Positions 12,562 to 25,600 of a stretch of DNA of 64,000 nucleotides are shown piece after piece. Source of the DNA: Ailanthus altissimus. Lineage: Eukaryota > Streptophyta > Magnoliopsida > Sapindales > Simaroubaceae. Under the pieces are notes generated by a model. That model was not told the origin of the DNA and did not search any database. It saw nothing but the letters and a program-made list of their open reading frames with translations. Within the stretch, counting starts at the first letter, position 1, and the number at the start of each line of letters is the position of its first letter. The position numbers and the translations under genes are program-made. The stretch covers positions 27,076,501-27,140,500 of the forward strand of contig OX327695.1 in assembly GCA_946807835.1 (NCBI GenBank), given 5' to 3'.

Positions 12562-13783
12562 AGCTCCTCTATATGCTAGAAAATAACTGTCGACCCTATT
12601 CTACCTACCCCACATGGCAACAAGTTGTAAGGACTCCTATAAACGTAACCCTATTAGGATTTATCTCTATTTTTACCATGTCAGAAACAATTGTATTGCA
12701 GCTTGCGCACGACCATGCATCGCAAACCCAACTATCATTGAACCATAAGAAAACACATTTCTCACCTTCATTCCCTCAAAAATTCTATATGCATCCTTTA
12801 TGCTCCCACACTTTGAGTACATGTCAATCATCGCTAATCCGAAAACAACATTATTTCTAGGCCCAAACACCAATCTCTCAGCTATATCACAAATCAAATT
12901 AGCATACTTAATCTCACCCACTTGAGAACATGCTGAACTAACACCAACCAAGGTAACATCATCTGTTTCAACTCCTTCACTTTGCATACTCTCAAAATAC
13001 TCTATTGCCACTCTAGGCTTAGCATTCTGTGCATAACTCGTGACCATAGCAGTCTACGCCACCTTATCTTTTAACGGCAATCCGTCAAACAATTCAGCTG
13101 CAGATTCCATATCCCCACTCTTCGTGTACGCAACAATCAGCTCGGTCCAAGAAATTAAGTATCTCTCAAGCATTTCATCGAACACCTTACATCCGCACTC
13201 CAAAAACCCGCATTTGACGTACATATCAATCATGGTATTACCAACATATACGTCGGACATAAGCCCACCAATCAAAATTGTATGGGCATGCAGTTGCCGA
13301 CCCAAGCTCGCATCAATAACCTCACTACAAGCCTTGAAAAGCGCCGAAAAGGTAAAAGAAACAGCCCCAATACCTTCTCTCCTCATAGAACCGTACAACC
13401 AAATGGACTCTCTTAAGGGTCCTTGTTAAGCATACCCACGAATAACAGCAGTCCAAAGAAGGGGGTTTTTTATTTCACCCGTTTGAAAACTGAACGAGGA
13501 TAGGCGTCAATGGGCACATTAATTTTGGTGAGAGTTTGAATGAGCTTCGTTAGTACATAGCAGGATTGATTAAGGCCTTTGCGGATTATATGAGCGTGTA
13601 CTTGTTTGATTTCGAGAAAGTTACTGCAGCCATCAAGAATGGGTATCAATTGTGACTCGAGAAGTTTTCTTGAAGTTCAGAGAAAGGAACGAAAGTTTCA
13701 GTTGCTTTTACTTGTCGAATAAACTGTTTCGGGAGATAAAACAGGGAACTCGCCGTAGAGAATTTGCGTGTGAGAACTACCAT
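12562..13783 (-). pseudogene. PLS-type pentatricopeptide repeat (PPR) protein, truncated and broken
   Basis: Read from an ATG at 13783, the N-terminus looks like a mitochondrial presequence (MVVLTRKFSTASSLFYL). It is followed, in shifting frames, by typical PLS repeats: QVHAHIIRKGL, NPLLWTAVIRGYA, SFTFSALFKACS, YVGNTMIDMYVKCG, ISWTELIVAYTKSG and VIFGLAMIDMYSKCG-like segments, then NPNRVTFIGVL near 12650. The layout is that of an RNA-processing PPR protein, closest in memory to Arabidopsis At5g44230. Two nonsense codons (TAA 13426-13428 and TAG 13054-13056, the latter at an expected Trp) and about three frameshifts (near 13655, 13485 and 12685) disable it. The C-terminal E/DYW part is cut off by the gypsy LTR at 12561. 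Confidence 0.9.
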
Positions 13784-13939
13784 TTAACACTGTCCGACTA
13801 CGGATACTCTTCGAGTTGAAGACTGGAGAGGTAAAAGAGGAACCTGAAAACAAAAACGGTGCGTTTTTGCTTTGTTAACTGTAGTTCGATCAAGTGTCTG
13901 TTGTATTTCTGTGGTCTGGGAATTTCGAAGCAAGGCAGA
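13784..13939. promoter_or_regulatory. Divergent intergenic region
   Basis: About 156 bp separate the start codons of the PPR pseudogene (-) and the small gene (+). A shared bidirectional promoter is inferred from position only; I see no convincing TATA box. Confidence 0.4.
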
Positions 13940-14377
13940 ATGTTTTTGAGGTATTTTTCAACTAAGCCTAATCCGAAGATGAAGTCAATAGAGCTCAAAA
14001 CGCCACCGGACCAAACTCAAGACGATCACGAGGATTATTTTTGACATAGTCAAGGAACACGGTCCTCTCACTATTGCCGAAACTTGGGAACGCGTCAAGG
14101 TCCGTTAACTTGCACATAAACTGTTTGATCTATTTTCTAATCTGTCTGATCATATAAAATTTCTTGACCTTTTCAGGAAGTTGGAGTGAGAGGATTGACG
14201 AGCAAAGGGCATATGAAGATAGTGTTGAGATGGATGAGGGAGAGGCAGAAGCTCAGGCTCATATGCAACCATGTGGGGCGTCAGAAGCAATTTTTGTACA
14301 TGACTTGGTTCACGAAAGCCAGCAACTCCAGACCGGCAAAACCAGGGAATGATCCTTCACAACCGAGGCTGCCTTAA
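13940..14377 (+). pseudogene. Small conserved plant protein with frameshift, two exons
   Basis: Exon 1 starts at ATG 13940 and encodes a short arginine/serine presequence-like start (MFLRYFSTKPNPKM), which suggests a mitochondrial product. Near 14027 one base too many throws the frame into a TGA; one base later the sequence reads IIFDIVKEHGPLTIAETW up to the splice donor at 14100. A 77-bp intron (14100-14176, GT...TTTCAG) follows. Exon 2 (14177-14377) encodes EVGVRGLTSK, then MKIVLRWMRERQKLRLICNH and QFLYMTWFTK, ending at TAA 14375-14377. The helix-rich basic block resembles a winged-helix-like plant protein of unknown function. Apart from the frameshift the gene is well preserved; a sequencing error is possible. 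Confidence 0.65.
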
Positions 14378-14902
14378 GATTGCGGATTGCCGGCTAGGAT
14401 TACTGATGTAATGACAATAAGGCTAAATTCCACACTGCCATAGTTACGGGTGCTTAATGTTTGTTACTTTCTGATTTAGTATATTGTTTTCCTTGGCATT
14501 GGGCCACTTGTATTCTGATTTTGAATCTTGATTGTGATACCACCCTCCACATCAAACCATTGGCGATTCTGCTTTCAAGTTCTCTCAGGAATCTGCGACA
14601 ATAATTTTGTGTACAAATTCATTTCTTACGGATGCCATGAAACCAATGTTATAACAAGAAAAATTTTCATTATAGTTTAAAACTATATTAAAAGGCCACC
14701 AAGTTAAATGCCTTAGTATGTACAAAATTTACAGCGGTTTCAGTAAAAGGCAGAACAGTACAGCCATAAAATATGTACCAATATTCAGAAAATTGAGCTC
14801 TCATTTTAGTCTATATCATTTTGGATGCAGAAATTAACCACTCCGTCCCTAGCTGCAGCTTCAACTGCAACTGCTTGATAGTCACAGGAGCTTAAACCGC
14901 TG
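14378..14902. other. Convergent intergenic spacer
   Basis: This lies between the stop codon of the small gene and the C-terminal exon of the glycosyltransferase pseudogene, and presumably holds both 3' UTRs. I see no other gene or repeat. Confidence 0.5.
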
Positions 14903-15912
14903 CTAATACGAGTGGCCCTTGGATTTCTTTAATACTGCAGCAATTCTCCCTGCCATGTGGTGTTCTAGGAACATTTCGTTGACCTTCTTGTAGCCTCACT
15001 TTCCCATTGTTAGCCTCCTCGCAACATGAGTAGCAAGCTTGACGATATTTCCTGCAAGAGGAGTGACCCCTTCTTTCCCAGCAGGATGTAACAAACCCGT
15101 CGTCCCATTTACCACAATCTCTGTGGTGCCTCCTGCCGTTGTTCCCTGATATGGAAATTTTGAAGATAAAAGTTACCAATTAGTATCAAAACCTGCTCTG
15201 ATGCTTTGAACATAACTAAGCAGAATCACATAAATTTGAATGGGAAACTTCGCTTAATACCAGCACGGGTAGCTGAAATGCCATGGCCTCAATGGTTATC
15301 CTCCCAAACCATTCTCCTCGAGCCTGAGTAAAAGACCGGGGAAAAGATTCATACAAACTTTGTGATTCAATTAATTCCGCAATGGAAAACTTACAATTTC
15401 CCCAAAAAAAAGGAAGGGAGGGAGGGGGGGGGCGCGCGCGGCTGGGGCTGGGGTGGAAACAAAAAAAAAATAGTGAAGATATATATTGGTGCGCCCAAGG
15501 GAGAACGTGAAACCCTCAAGCACTCACTAGACATAAGAAAGAGGAAATAATATATGTTGCTATCATCAATTTTTTCTCACATGAACAGTTTCACATTACA
15601 AATTAAGAAATATCTAGATCAATAAATTTTGATTTGCAGGCATAAACAAAAAATGCCTGGGAATTCTGAACAAGAACATCAATAGCAGCTGGATATGGGG
15701 CCACAGTCAAGAGTTTTATTTACAAAATGAACACGATCTTGAATTTTCTTCTGCATTCCGTAATTTTGACTCAAACTTGGGTGGAGAATTCATGTCACTT
15801 CCGACAATCACTGCATGCATTGATGGCACTTGTAGCTTCTTTTCTTTGATCAATTCCAAGCTCTCATAGAAGGAACGAAGAAATAGATCCTGCCCCTTTC
15901 CACGAGAAACAC
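14903..15912 (-). pseudogene. GT4-like glycosyltransferase, 3' exons only, broken
   Basis: Three exons are recognisable on the minus strand: 15657-15912 (VSRGKGQDLFLRSFYESL, then MHAVIVGSDMN), 15261-15323 (ARGEWFGRITIEAMAFQLPV, with clean splice sites) and 14903-15145 (GTTAGGTTEIVVNGTTGLLH to a TAG stop). The EAMAFQLPV...GGTTEIV stretch is the nucleotide-sugar binding E-X7-E-type region of GT-B fold family 4 enzymes; the closest remembered relatives are Arabidopsis At1g19710/At1g75420. Two indels in the first exon, a GC in place of the GT donor after it, and a TGA inside the last exon (LTMGK*GYKKV) make it a pseudogene. The 5' part is missing: copia LTR sequence starts near 16226. Another exon of the same family occurs at 36246-36465 and 59401-59634. 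Confidence 0.85.
15416..15455 (+). other. G-rich tract with G-quadruplex potential
   Basis: Inside the intron between two glycosyltransferase exons there is a run GGGAGGGAGGGGGGGG followed by CGCGCGCGG and two GGGG blocks. Four or more G-runs of three or longer with one-base loops fit the usual G-quadruplex pattern. It stands out sharply in this AT-rich window. Confidence 0.6.
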
Positions 15913-16225
15913 CTGAAGTTAAATATTACTTCAGTCCTCTTGAAATATAATTATAGAAAGGAATTATAGAAACATAATTATACTCTTAAAAACTTTTACG
16001 TTTTTCCCCTCTTTTTTCCTCAATTTTTTGTATGAACTAGAGTGAGGTGGGTATTCACTGAGGATGGAAATGATGAGAGAAAGAGTGAAAATAAATCAGC
16101 AAAAGTGGTAAGAACAGAATATAAAATTCTTAGCAACCTCATCAGTTCGCTACAACCCACAAGCACATGGTAATGTGTACAACTGAATGAAGTGACAATA
16201 GTGGCAAACTTCTACAAACTGCGGG
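15913..16225. other. Remnant upstream intron of the glycosyltransferase pseudogene
   Basis: Starts with the splice acceptor (CTTCAG read on the minus strand). No further exon is recognisable before copia LTR sequence begins. Confidence 0.45.
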
Positions 16226-18174
16226 TGGATTTGATTTGCTAAAATAATATTATAATTCAATATTAATTTAATACTTAAATTATTTAAATTAACACTTCAT
16301 TTAATAAAATTAATTTATTTTATATTTTGTTTAATACTTAAACAATTAAAAGAAATTAATTAATTATAATAATTAATAGCTTTTGCTTTTATTTTAATGT
16401 TTTAACACTTAAAACATAAAAAATAAGAATTCAAGTTTCAATTCTCTCAAATGAAAATAGCCGACCAAAAATGATAAAAAAAAATTTAATTTTAAATTTT
16501 ATTTCATTTTAAATACTAATGTATAAATTTTATTTACATTAAATTTAACTATTCACTTAATTAAGGTTAACATTTAATCTTAATAAAGTTAAATTAACTT
16601 AATCCTTAAGTTAATAAATATCTAACTAATCTAATCTTAGAGTTAACTATTAACCCTAGTTAAATTAATATTTATTTAATAATAAAAATAAAATATCTAG
16701 ATATTTATTTAACCTAACCATAATTAACAATTAACCATAATTTAGTTAAGTACAAATATCTTTTAACCTAACCTTATGATTAATAATTAACCATGATTAA
16801 GTTATATTTTTATTTAATTATTTTTTTAAATAAATATCTTGATTATTTAATAATTAAATAATCAATAAAGTAAAATTATAATTATACCCTTGCTAGGTTA
16901 CTAAGTTAACCCAAAGTGAGTCCCACCATAACCATATACTTTAGTTAACTTAACCATAGTAATTTATTATATTTTTATTATTTTGAACTATTTAATACTG
17001 TATACTGTTAAAGTGCTCAACGAGTACATTTCATATTACTGGACTTTCTAGGTCCATATTCGATTCGTTAAATGAAACTTTTCTATGAATCTGTGAACAA
17101 TACCCCACGCACACGTCACGAATATTTCAAATCAGCACGTTAGACTATACAAGTTGAGGTCAAAATGCATACATATAATCCTTCCATCATTCTACTATAG
17201 ATGTGTGAGGATATAGATTAGCACTGTCAAATTCCCATTTTCTCATCCATAAATTTATATCCAAATTCATATCTTAATAAATAATATACGCAAATACTTT
17301 TTATGATATTGTTTAACCCTAAGGGAAATTATGTTCCTAGTTTATTACTCATAATCATAAGATTTTCTGAGATACAATCTCGAAACATCGGATATACAAC
17401 TTACCTATGTAAGCTGACTGATTTCGTATCTATGCACACCGAACTCCATGAGCATTGGACCATACTCAACGACACATAGCAGTCAGATCATGAAATATCT
17501 ATGACACACGTGGAACTAAAATATGATAGATCACTTACAAGCCCACCATAACGCTCAGGTCAATGAACCACGAAACTACTCAACTCGAGAGGACCTTCAT
17601 TTGACGGCTTCATAGGATGTCTATTGGGGTCCTCATGAGTCTGCTCAGTATCAAGTCCTTACTAAATACTCGTATGCCTATACAAGCTCTAAGCTCATAG
17701 TCAATTAAGAACAACCATCTGTACCATGCAGATATAGATATACGCTGATCTATATAAAAAAGATTAACCGATAGACCCGTATCAATGAAAATATATCAGG
17801 AACTAATATTTGAGAACATACTTGCATAATGACATTTTTCTATTACGACTATTTCCATCTATATTATTATTAGTGTATTCCTAGGTCATTGTCCCATTTC
17901 AGACAAGGCTTCTAACTTTTAGAATTTTGCTGACTCTTATAACCTACTAACTCTTAGCATTTATAACTCTCAGAATTGCTAACTCTTAGCCTTGGTGTAA
18001 ACTCTTTTAAATCATATCTAAACTCCTTCAGATTATACAATGTCTATAACGTTATAAGCTTAATACCATATAATATCTAATATTAATGATTTTATTAGAA
18101 ATATTTATTATATAAATATTAAACAATTAATATTCATATAATATTGAAATAACATGTAAGCACCAACTTCAACA
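16226..18174 (-). repeat. 3' LTR of copia copy 1
   Basis: Aligns with 21358-22654. It ends (its start on the minus strand) in TTCAACA at 18174, next to the internal region. About 250 bp of the distal end are missing at the junction with the glycosyltransferase pseudogene. Confidence 0.8.
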
Positions 18175-21109
18175 AACTCCTACTTACTCTAGTGCCATTC
18201 GTACTAGTATCTCATACTAATACACTTAACATATTTCTCAAACACCCTAGGGGTTTAGGCTGAGTAGGTTCGCTACATTATCCAGAGAATGTATTCTAGA
18301 TATTATTAAAACTGATGCAACCAATGTCAATCTAATTATGTGGTAATCAAAGTCTACATGATTCAAAATTCTAGTGTGCCTATTGGCATCTTGGCTTGAT
18401 CAATTATTTTGTTATTGTTACATTATAGTGGGATAGAATTTATTGAGCTTAGAACTATTCTAAGCTCTGCAACTAGCTTGAATATTTATAGTGCTTCCTT
18501 CGCAGGCTTCTCAAGCCGCAACATATTCTATCTCTAAGACAGAATTATCTATAGGTATCTAAATTACACATTTTCAACTAGCTTCAGTACCGATGAGAAA
18601 AAACACATAACCAGATGTAGATTTTTTACCATCCAAATCAGACAACAAATCTAAATATCTGCGTCCCTTCACTTGTAAGAAATATTTCTCCATATTTCAG
18701 AAACTTATCTTCCGTACCTCTTAGGTATTTTAGATATGTTTCACAGCTATCTGATAGTCGTGATCTAGATTAGACCAATACCAGCTCGTAACACTTACAA
18801 CCATCCAAATTCAGGTCCCGTACATAACATGGAATGCACCAAACTATCTCTAGTTGATGCATATGATAAGTTAGACATCCTAATCCTTTCATCTTTTTTT
18901 CTGATGACACTTCCTTTTAAAAAGATGAATGTCATGTCTGAAAGATATATTAATAATCTCACAGTCAATGAAGTTGTACCTTTGCAGGACTTAGTCTAAG
19001 TACAAAGATTTGGAGAATCCCATCAGTATTCTAGCTATATCTCTATAAATCTTTATATCTAATATACAGGAAGCCTCTTCCAAATATTTTATAGAGAAGT
19101 TCTTTACTCAGATAACACTTTACTTATTGACTTGCAACATACCAACGTCGTTTTCGCCATTGAATATATATTTCACGTAAAAAACTAGAAAGATAATAAT
19201 ACTCCTACTGTCATTTCTAAACATATATACTTCCTCTTCATTCTTGATAAAACTAAACTTTTAGATTTCTTCATCTAAATGAAGACTCCAGCCTTGGAAA
19301 AATTTCTTAAGTCCACAAATAGGCTTAATCAGTTTGCACACTATATTAAAAGTTAGGCTAGATGAAAAATCTTCAAGCTGTTCTATGCGTATCTCTTATT
19401 TGAGATATACATACCGAAATACCGCGTTTACATCCATTGGCCAGTCCTAAAAAATTATTATATGCAGTAATAGCCAATAAAATTTAAATTGACTTTAGCA
19501 TGGTTATTGATGAAAAAAGTTTTTCCATTGCCAATCTTAGATCTCTGAGTATAACCTTTCAACATCAATCGGGCCTTGAAGGTCTCTACCTTCACATAGA
19601 GCCCATGTTTCTGCTGCATAAACTTAATTACAATAAATAAGAATAATTCCTACGGGAAGCACAACCAAGTCTCAGACTTGATTGTCATGCATAGAGTCAA
19701 TTCAGATTTTATGATATCTTGTCATTTGCCCGAAATGATGTCAAACATCCCCATGATCTACAAGAAACTATTTCTCCTAGGAGGTAATATCACGAGATAT
19801 GAACAAATTTCATTCCCCTAGATCATAGAATTGACATCACATAGTATACTTTGGATACTCAATGAACTAATACTTACACCCCTTGAGTACAAGTTTATCT
19901 TGTTGTGTAACTCATATGCAAACAGAATAACCCCAAGCCTTAACATACTTAAGACTCAGTTTTATTTTATTCTATATCTCATACAGAGTAGAAGGAACAT
20001 CTTTTCAATGGATCTATGTTCAATAAATGAACAAGAAATTCTAAAGCATAATCCCAAAGATATTTTAGAAGATTAATAAAGCTTTACATCAATCAAACTG
20101 TATCTAATAAAGTCTAATTCCTCATTTCCAAAATACCTTCGTATTGAAGAGTATCTGAAGGACTATGTTGAGTGAGAATCGTATTCTTCCTTAAATAATA
20201 TATAAATTTAATACTTATATATAAACCGTCTCGATTTAATTGAAGGGATTCAAAATTTTCTAATCTATGTTTTTCAAAAACACATGTCCATATCGTGAAA
20301 ACTCATTATAAAGACAATAAAGTATCGAAATTCACCAATGACAGTATGATTCATTGGGCTAAATACAACACTATGTACCAGTACCAATAAATCAGTGGCC
20401 CGGTTTCTAACACCTACACTATGATTTGGTTATTTTTCTTTAAATTCAGAATTCATAAACTAGCCAAGATATTATAATCAGATCAAGTATTAGACCATCC
20501 TTTACTAGACTCGTCTCATGATTAAGTGACCTTATCTTATGTGCCACTATTTCTTATTATTCAAAATTCTCAGAACTACTATTTATTCTGTTCACCTATG
20601 CATTAAAGACGTTTCCTATTATATTTAAGATATAATAGTCATTCATTAACTGACACTCAATTAGCAGAATATTATCATTATCACATAAATATGAGGAACT
20701 ATTCTTAATGTTTTTATGATAATATTCTCTATCTACTATGGGAAGTGATATGATTCGCCTAATAATATTTGGCTCAAAATAATAATGTAAAATAAATGCA
20801 TCTACTAGAATAGAAAAGTGACTTAGAAGTCTTAACAGCTATCACGAATAAGAAATCTCTATTTTTTACGTGAAGTTGTACTTCTCTTTTCATAGCATTA
20901 TAGCATTCCATAAATCATGCAACACTTTACATATATAATAATGACAAGAGGTATCTCATACCCTTCCACACTTAGCATTCCAAGTGCTATTTTCACCAGT
21001 TTTGTCTTTTCAACACTTAAAATGCACCACAACACCCCCAGAACTTATCCTACAATATGTCCAACACTTAAAAACACCTAAATCAACACAAAATTGCTCT
21101 GATGCCAAT
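18175..21109 (-). pseudogene. copia gag-pol remnant
   Basis: No long frame survives, but domain pieces can be read on the minus strand. RNase H lies at about 18480-18680 (SDLDGKKSTSGYVF with the following IGTEAS). Reverse transcriptase lies at about 19230-19740, with FKARL followed by KGYTQ. The interval 19740-21090 should hold integrase, protease and gag but is too decayed for me to assign. The order confirms that the element reads right to left. Related pol pieces occur at 37724-38430, 41448-41802, 52157-53560, 57116-57498 and 62251-62934. Confidence 0.75.
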
Positions 21110-22654
21110 TGTTAGGTGTCGATTATTCTATGGTGTATGCATGTGGTTAATGTATTCATCATACAAATATACATATCTCATATATATACAAGCACAGCAG
21201 AAGATTAAAAATTATACAATGAACACATACACATACACACACATATATAATTAATTAAATTAATTACAGAATTAAGAAATTTCATCCATAAAGCTTTTGG
21301 ATTAAAATGTTTAGAGTCCACATGAATTGAACTTGTTGACAATTCTAATAACCAACTTGGGTGGGTTTGATTAGCTAGAATAACATTATAATCCAGCACT
21401 TGTTTAACACTTAAATCATTTAGATTAATACTTAATCTAATGAATTAAATTGTTTTATATATTTTTCAACATTGAGATAATTAAAACAAATCAATTAGTT
21501 ATAAAAATTAATAGCCTTTGTTTTTACTTTGATGTTTTAACACTTAAAACATGACAAACGATAATTCAAATTTCAATTCTCTGAAAAGAAAATGGCTGGC
21601 AAAAAGTGGTAAAATTTTTTGAATTTTGAATTTCATTTTACTTTATATATCAAATCCAAAAAATGTATTTCAAATAAATTTGAATTTTATTTGCATTTAA
21701 TTTAATTTAACTATTTATTTAACCAAGGTTAATATTTAACCTTAGTTGAGTTCAATTAACTTAACTCTTAAGTTAACAAATATCCAACTAACATAACCCT
21801 AGAGTTAACTATTAACCTTAGTTAGGTTAATATTTATTTAATAATAAAAATAAAATATCTAGATATTTATTTAACCTAATTATAGTTAACAATTAATCAT
21901 GATTTAGTTAAGCACAAATATCTTTTAACCTAATCCTATGGTTAACAATTAACCATGATTAAGTTAAATTTTTATTTAATTATTATTTAAATAAATATCT
22001 TGACTATTTAACAATTAAATAATTAATAAAGTGAAATTACCATTATACCCTTACTAGGTTACCAAGTTAACCCAAAGTGAATCCCACCATAACTATATAC
22101 TTTAATTAACTTAACTATAGTAATTTACTATAATTTTACTGTATTAAACTATTTAATACGATATGTTACCCAAATGCTCAAGAAGTACATTTCATATTGC
22201 GAATTCATCGACAAACCCGCATCGATGAAAATAGATCAGGAATTAATGTTTAAGAACATACTTGTATAATGATAATTCCTAACTCTTATTACAACTCTTT
22301 ACAACTATGTCATTATTACTGTATTCCCGGGTCATTGTTATATTTCACACAAGGCTTCTAACTCTTAGAATTTTGCTAACTCTTATAACCTGCTAACTCT
22401 TAGAATTTTGCTAACACTTATAACCTGCTAACTCTTAGAATTTATAACTCTCAGCATTGTTAACTCTTAGCCCTGGTCTAAACTCTTTTGACCAAATTTG
22501 AAATCCTTAGATCATATAATGTTTGTAACGTTACAAACTTAATACTATATAATATTTAATATTAACGATTTTATTCAAAAAAAATTATTATATAAATATT
22601 AAACAATTAATGTTCATACAATATTAGAATGACACGTAAGGATAAACTCTAACA
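21110..22654 (-). repeat. 5' LTR of copia copy 1
   Basis: Bounded by TGTTAG and CTAACA and adjacent to the primer binding site complement. It contains the family's 'aactctta' repeats (22350-22480) and long TTAA-rich tracts. It is directly followed by a plus-strand gag; the same arrangement recurs at 55226/55227. Confidence 0.82.
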
Positions 22655-25600
22655 CGATCCTCATAACCATCACAAAAATTTCCAATGTCTAATAATAAAG
22701 CTAAATCAAACACTGCCAATATAACATCTAATAATCAAACCAATATCATGCCTCTCTCAAACAATTTCACTACCTTAAAACTTGATCGACGAAACTACCT
22801 GATTTGGAAATCTCAAATTCTTCCAACCATTCATGGTTATGATCTGAAAGCCTTCAGTAATGGCTCTAGAAAGAAACCTAATCCTATTATCATTACAGTA
22901 TTGATAGAGTTAATTAAGTCTAATATTTTCAACTTTTAAACTTAATATTTGTTCGTAGAAATTAAGATTATTTGACTTTTGATGTATTTTATTATTATTT
23001 TTATAGGTTTGGAGTCAATGGAGTAAATAAGGTTGAAACTCTAATAAAAATAAGCTAAAAATATCAAATTGCTACAGTGATTCGCTACAATAATCCACTA
23101 CAGTGCCCAGCCTTATGGTGCACAAAATAGTATCTCAGAACCGCAGCGCCCAGGATTCAACGCCGCAGTGGTAAACAGTAACGCATGAATAATATTTTGC
23201 TACAGAAACTCATACATAGTAATCTTAACCAGACTTATATTTGATATTTAACTCTAATTTAATGGTATAAACCTATAAATAGAATGTCAAAAACCCTAAT
23301 TAAGAAAAGGAGGAGAGGAAGAAAGAAAAGAGGCAAAAACTTAGAGAAAGAATTCACAATACAAAATCAAATATCAAAGTCAAAGATTAAAGAATCAAGA
23401 TCAAGATTCAAGCTTCAGGTCAAAGAAAAGGGAGAAGCACATCAAGGATTCACTTTGATTAGTTTTTCTTCTCTTTCTTTATCATTATGTTCTTGTTCTT
23501 GTTGATCTTTATGATTAGTTGGATACTTTTGATTTTGTGATGGGTTAAATTGTTCATCTAGAGGTAGACTATGTGAATCCAGTATAGAGTTGGATTGTGT
23601 TAATTTTTAATTTATGAACTTAATTATTATAATTAATTCATTCTATCTTGTATTTAATGCTTTCATTATACCTTATCAATATTTTGAATGATTAAGGAAC
23701 CATGATGAACTTGACAAAGGGATTCATGTGTTTAGCTTTGGATAGTTTGATGCATGATCATAGGGTAACAAATATGAGTTGTATTTAGGATAGACATATA
23801 CTTAGGTGGCATATATGGTATAATTTAGACTTGATCTTAATGAATTATATTCTGATTTGATTACCATAGACATATAAGTGATTGTTAGAATGTGTAATAT
23901 AGTCACTTGACCATCGACAGAGGCTTGTGATGAGATTAGTGTCTAAGCCAATCAATTGGTATTAAGGGATTAACTAAGTGGTGAATGAGTCTAATAAAAT
24001 ATTAGGGGATGAGTCAAAACCCTAGATTATCTTTATTTGTGAATTCTATCATTTATTTTGTTTAGTTTAATTGATAGAGTTAGATTAGTAAATTAAATTT
24101 CAGATTGTGATTTTTTGAATAAAAGTTAGGTAGTTACAATTTTAGTATTTGATTTATAGAATTAGATCGCATAGTTCCCGTGGGATAGATATCTGGACTT
24201 AAAATCTAATATTACTTGATATGATAGCGTACGTTTGCGCTTAGCTACTATAACATCAATCAAATATATGAGAAAGATAATATTACTACAACTCTTAATC
24301 CATATTATGCATAATTGGTAAAGTAAGATTTGCTCTTACTTAGCTGGCTTTCGTCTACTATGATAGAAAGCATTATAGGTACAGTGGTAAATTATGTCTC
24401 CTCTCATGAGCATTGGATAGCCATAGAGAAGCCTTTCTCATCCCAATCAAAGGCAAGAGTGCTGTAACTCCGTATATAGCTTCAAACTACCAAAAAAAGA
24501 GGTATGACTGTAAGTGATTATTTTGAAAAAATAAAAACCTTTGCTGATTACCTAGCTATTGTAGGAAATCCCAATCAATGATGATGATTTAATTTTATAT
24601 ATTTTGGCTGGATTTGGTGCAGACTTTGATTCTATAGTGGTAAATATTACCTCAAGAAATGAATTACCTCTACTACAAAAGGTATTTGCCATACTTCTTA
24701 ATAATGAAAGCATGATTGATCAACTAACCACCCACTTAACTCTGGATATGCAAGCCAATATTGCTCAAAGCAATTCCTTTGCTCAAAACTTTAAACAAAG
24801 GAGAAATAATACAGGAAAAGGAAACTTTACCAGAGGCAGAGGCAGAGGAAGGTCATTTAGAGGTAGATTCAACAATAATAACAAAGTCCACAACAATAAC
24901 AAAGTTCACAAAAACAACAACAACAAACCTATGTGTCAAATCTATGGAAAAATATGACATACTGCTGTTAATTATTGGCATAGGTTTGATGACAATTATG
25001 TTAAACTTCAAAATAGGACACATCAAAAGCCTATATAGCAGCATCAGATGACACTACTGATCAAAACCGGTTCATTAATAGTAGAGCCACCCATCATCTG
25101 AAAAATGATATTGCCAATCTCAACACTAAAAGTGAATACAAAGGCAATGAAAAAGTGATAGTAGAGAATGGTAATAAACTTCACATATCTCATATCGGTT
25201 CAACTCTCTTACCAGTTAAACATCACTCTCACAAACACTTGTTATTCCTCATATTTCTAAAAACCTCATTAGTGTCTCTAAATTAACATCTAATAATTCT
25301 ATATTTATTGAGTTTCATACAAACAAATTAGTGTATCAAAGACAATAAGTAAGGAATGGTACTACTGGAAAGTTCTGCTAAGAATCGATTATACTAGCTG
25401 TTATCTCATGATTCTACTTTCTCAAAGGTGCACAATACCCCATTTTCCCTTGCAGCCAAAATTAATAAAGATACATCCCACCAGAATGAGTTAAAGTCAG
25501 TCTTATGATTGAATTTAAAAAATAAAAGATCCTTCAATTTATTTAAATTGCTTTATATGAAGTTAGGATATCCTAGTCCAAATATAATGAAGCAAATCAT

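Larger units (their letters stand above)
16226..22654 (-). mobile_element. Ty1/copia element with long LTRs, minus strand (copy 1)
   Basis: The parts read from right to left: 5' LTR 21110-22654 (TGTTAG...CTAACA on the plus strand), primer binding site at 21096-21107 (GCTCTGATGCCA, the reverse of TGGCATCAGAGC), decayed gag-pol, polypurine-like tract at about 18175-18190, and a 3' LTR 16226-18174 that is truncated against the glycosyltransferase pseudogene. The 3' LTR contains a block of about 0.7 kb (17040-17760) that the 5' LTR lacks but which is present in LTRs at 42.8 and 47.6 kb, so LTR length variants coexist in this family. Confidence 0.85.

Noticed and set aside
22370..22480. CRISPR-like regularly spaced repeat ('aactcttagaatt' words)
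   Set aside because: Short words with irregular spacing that recur in every LTR of this copia family in a plant genome; not a CRISPR array.
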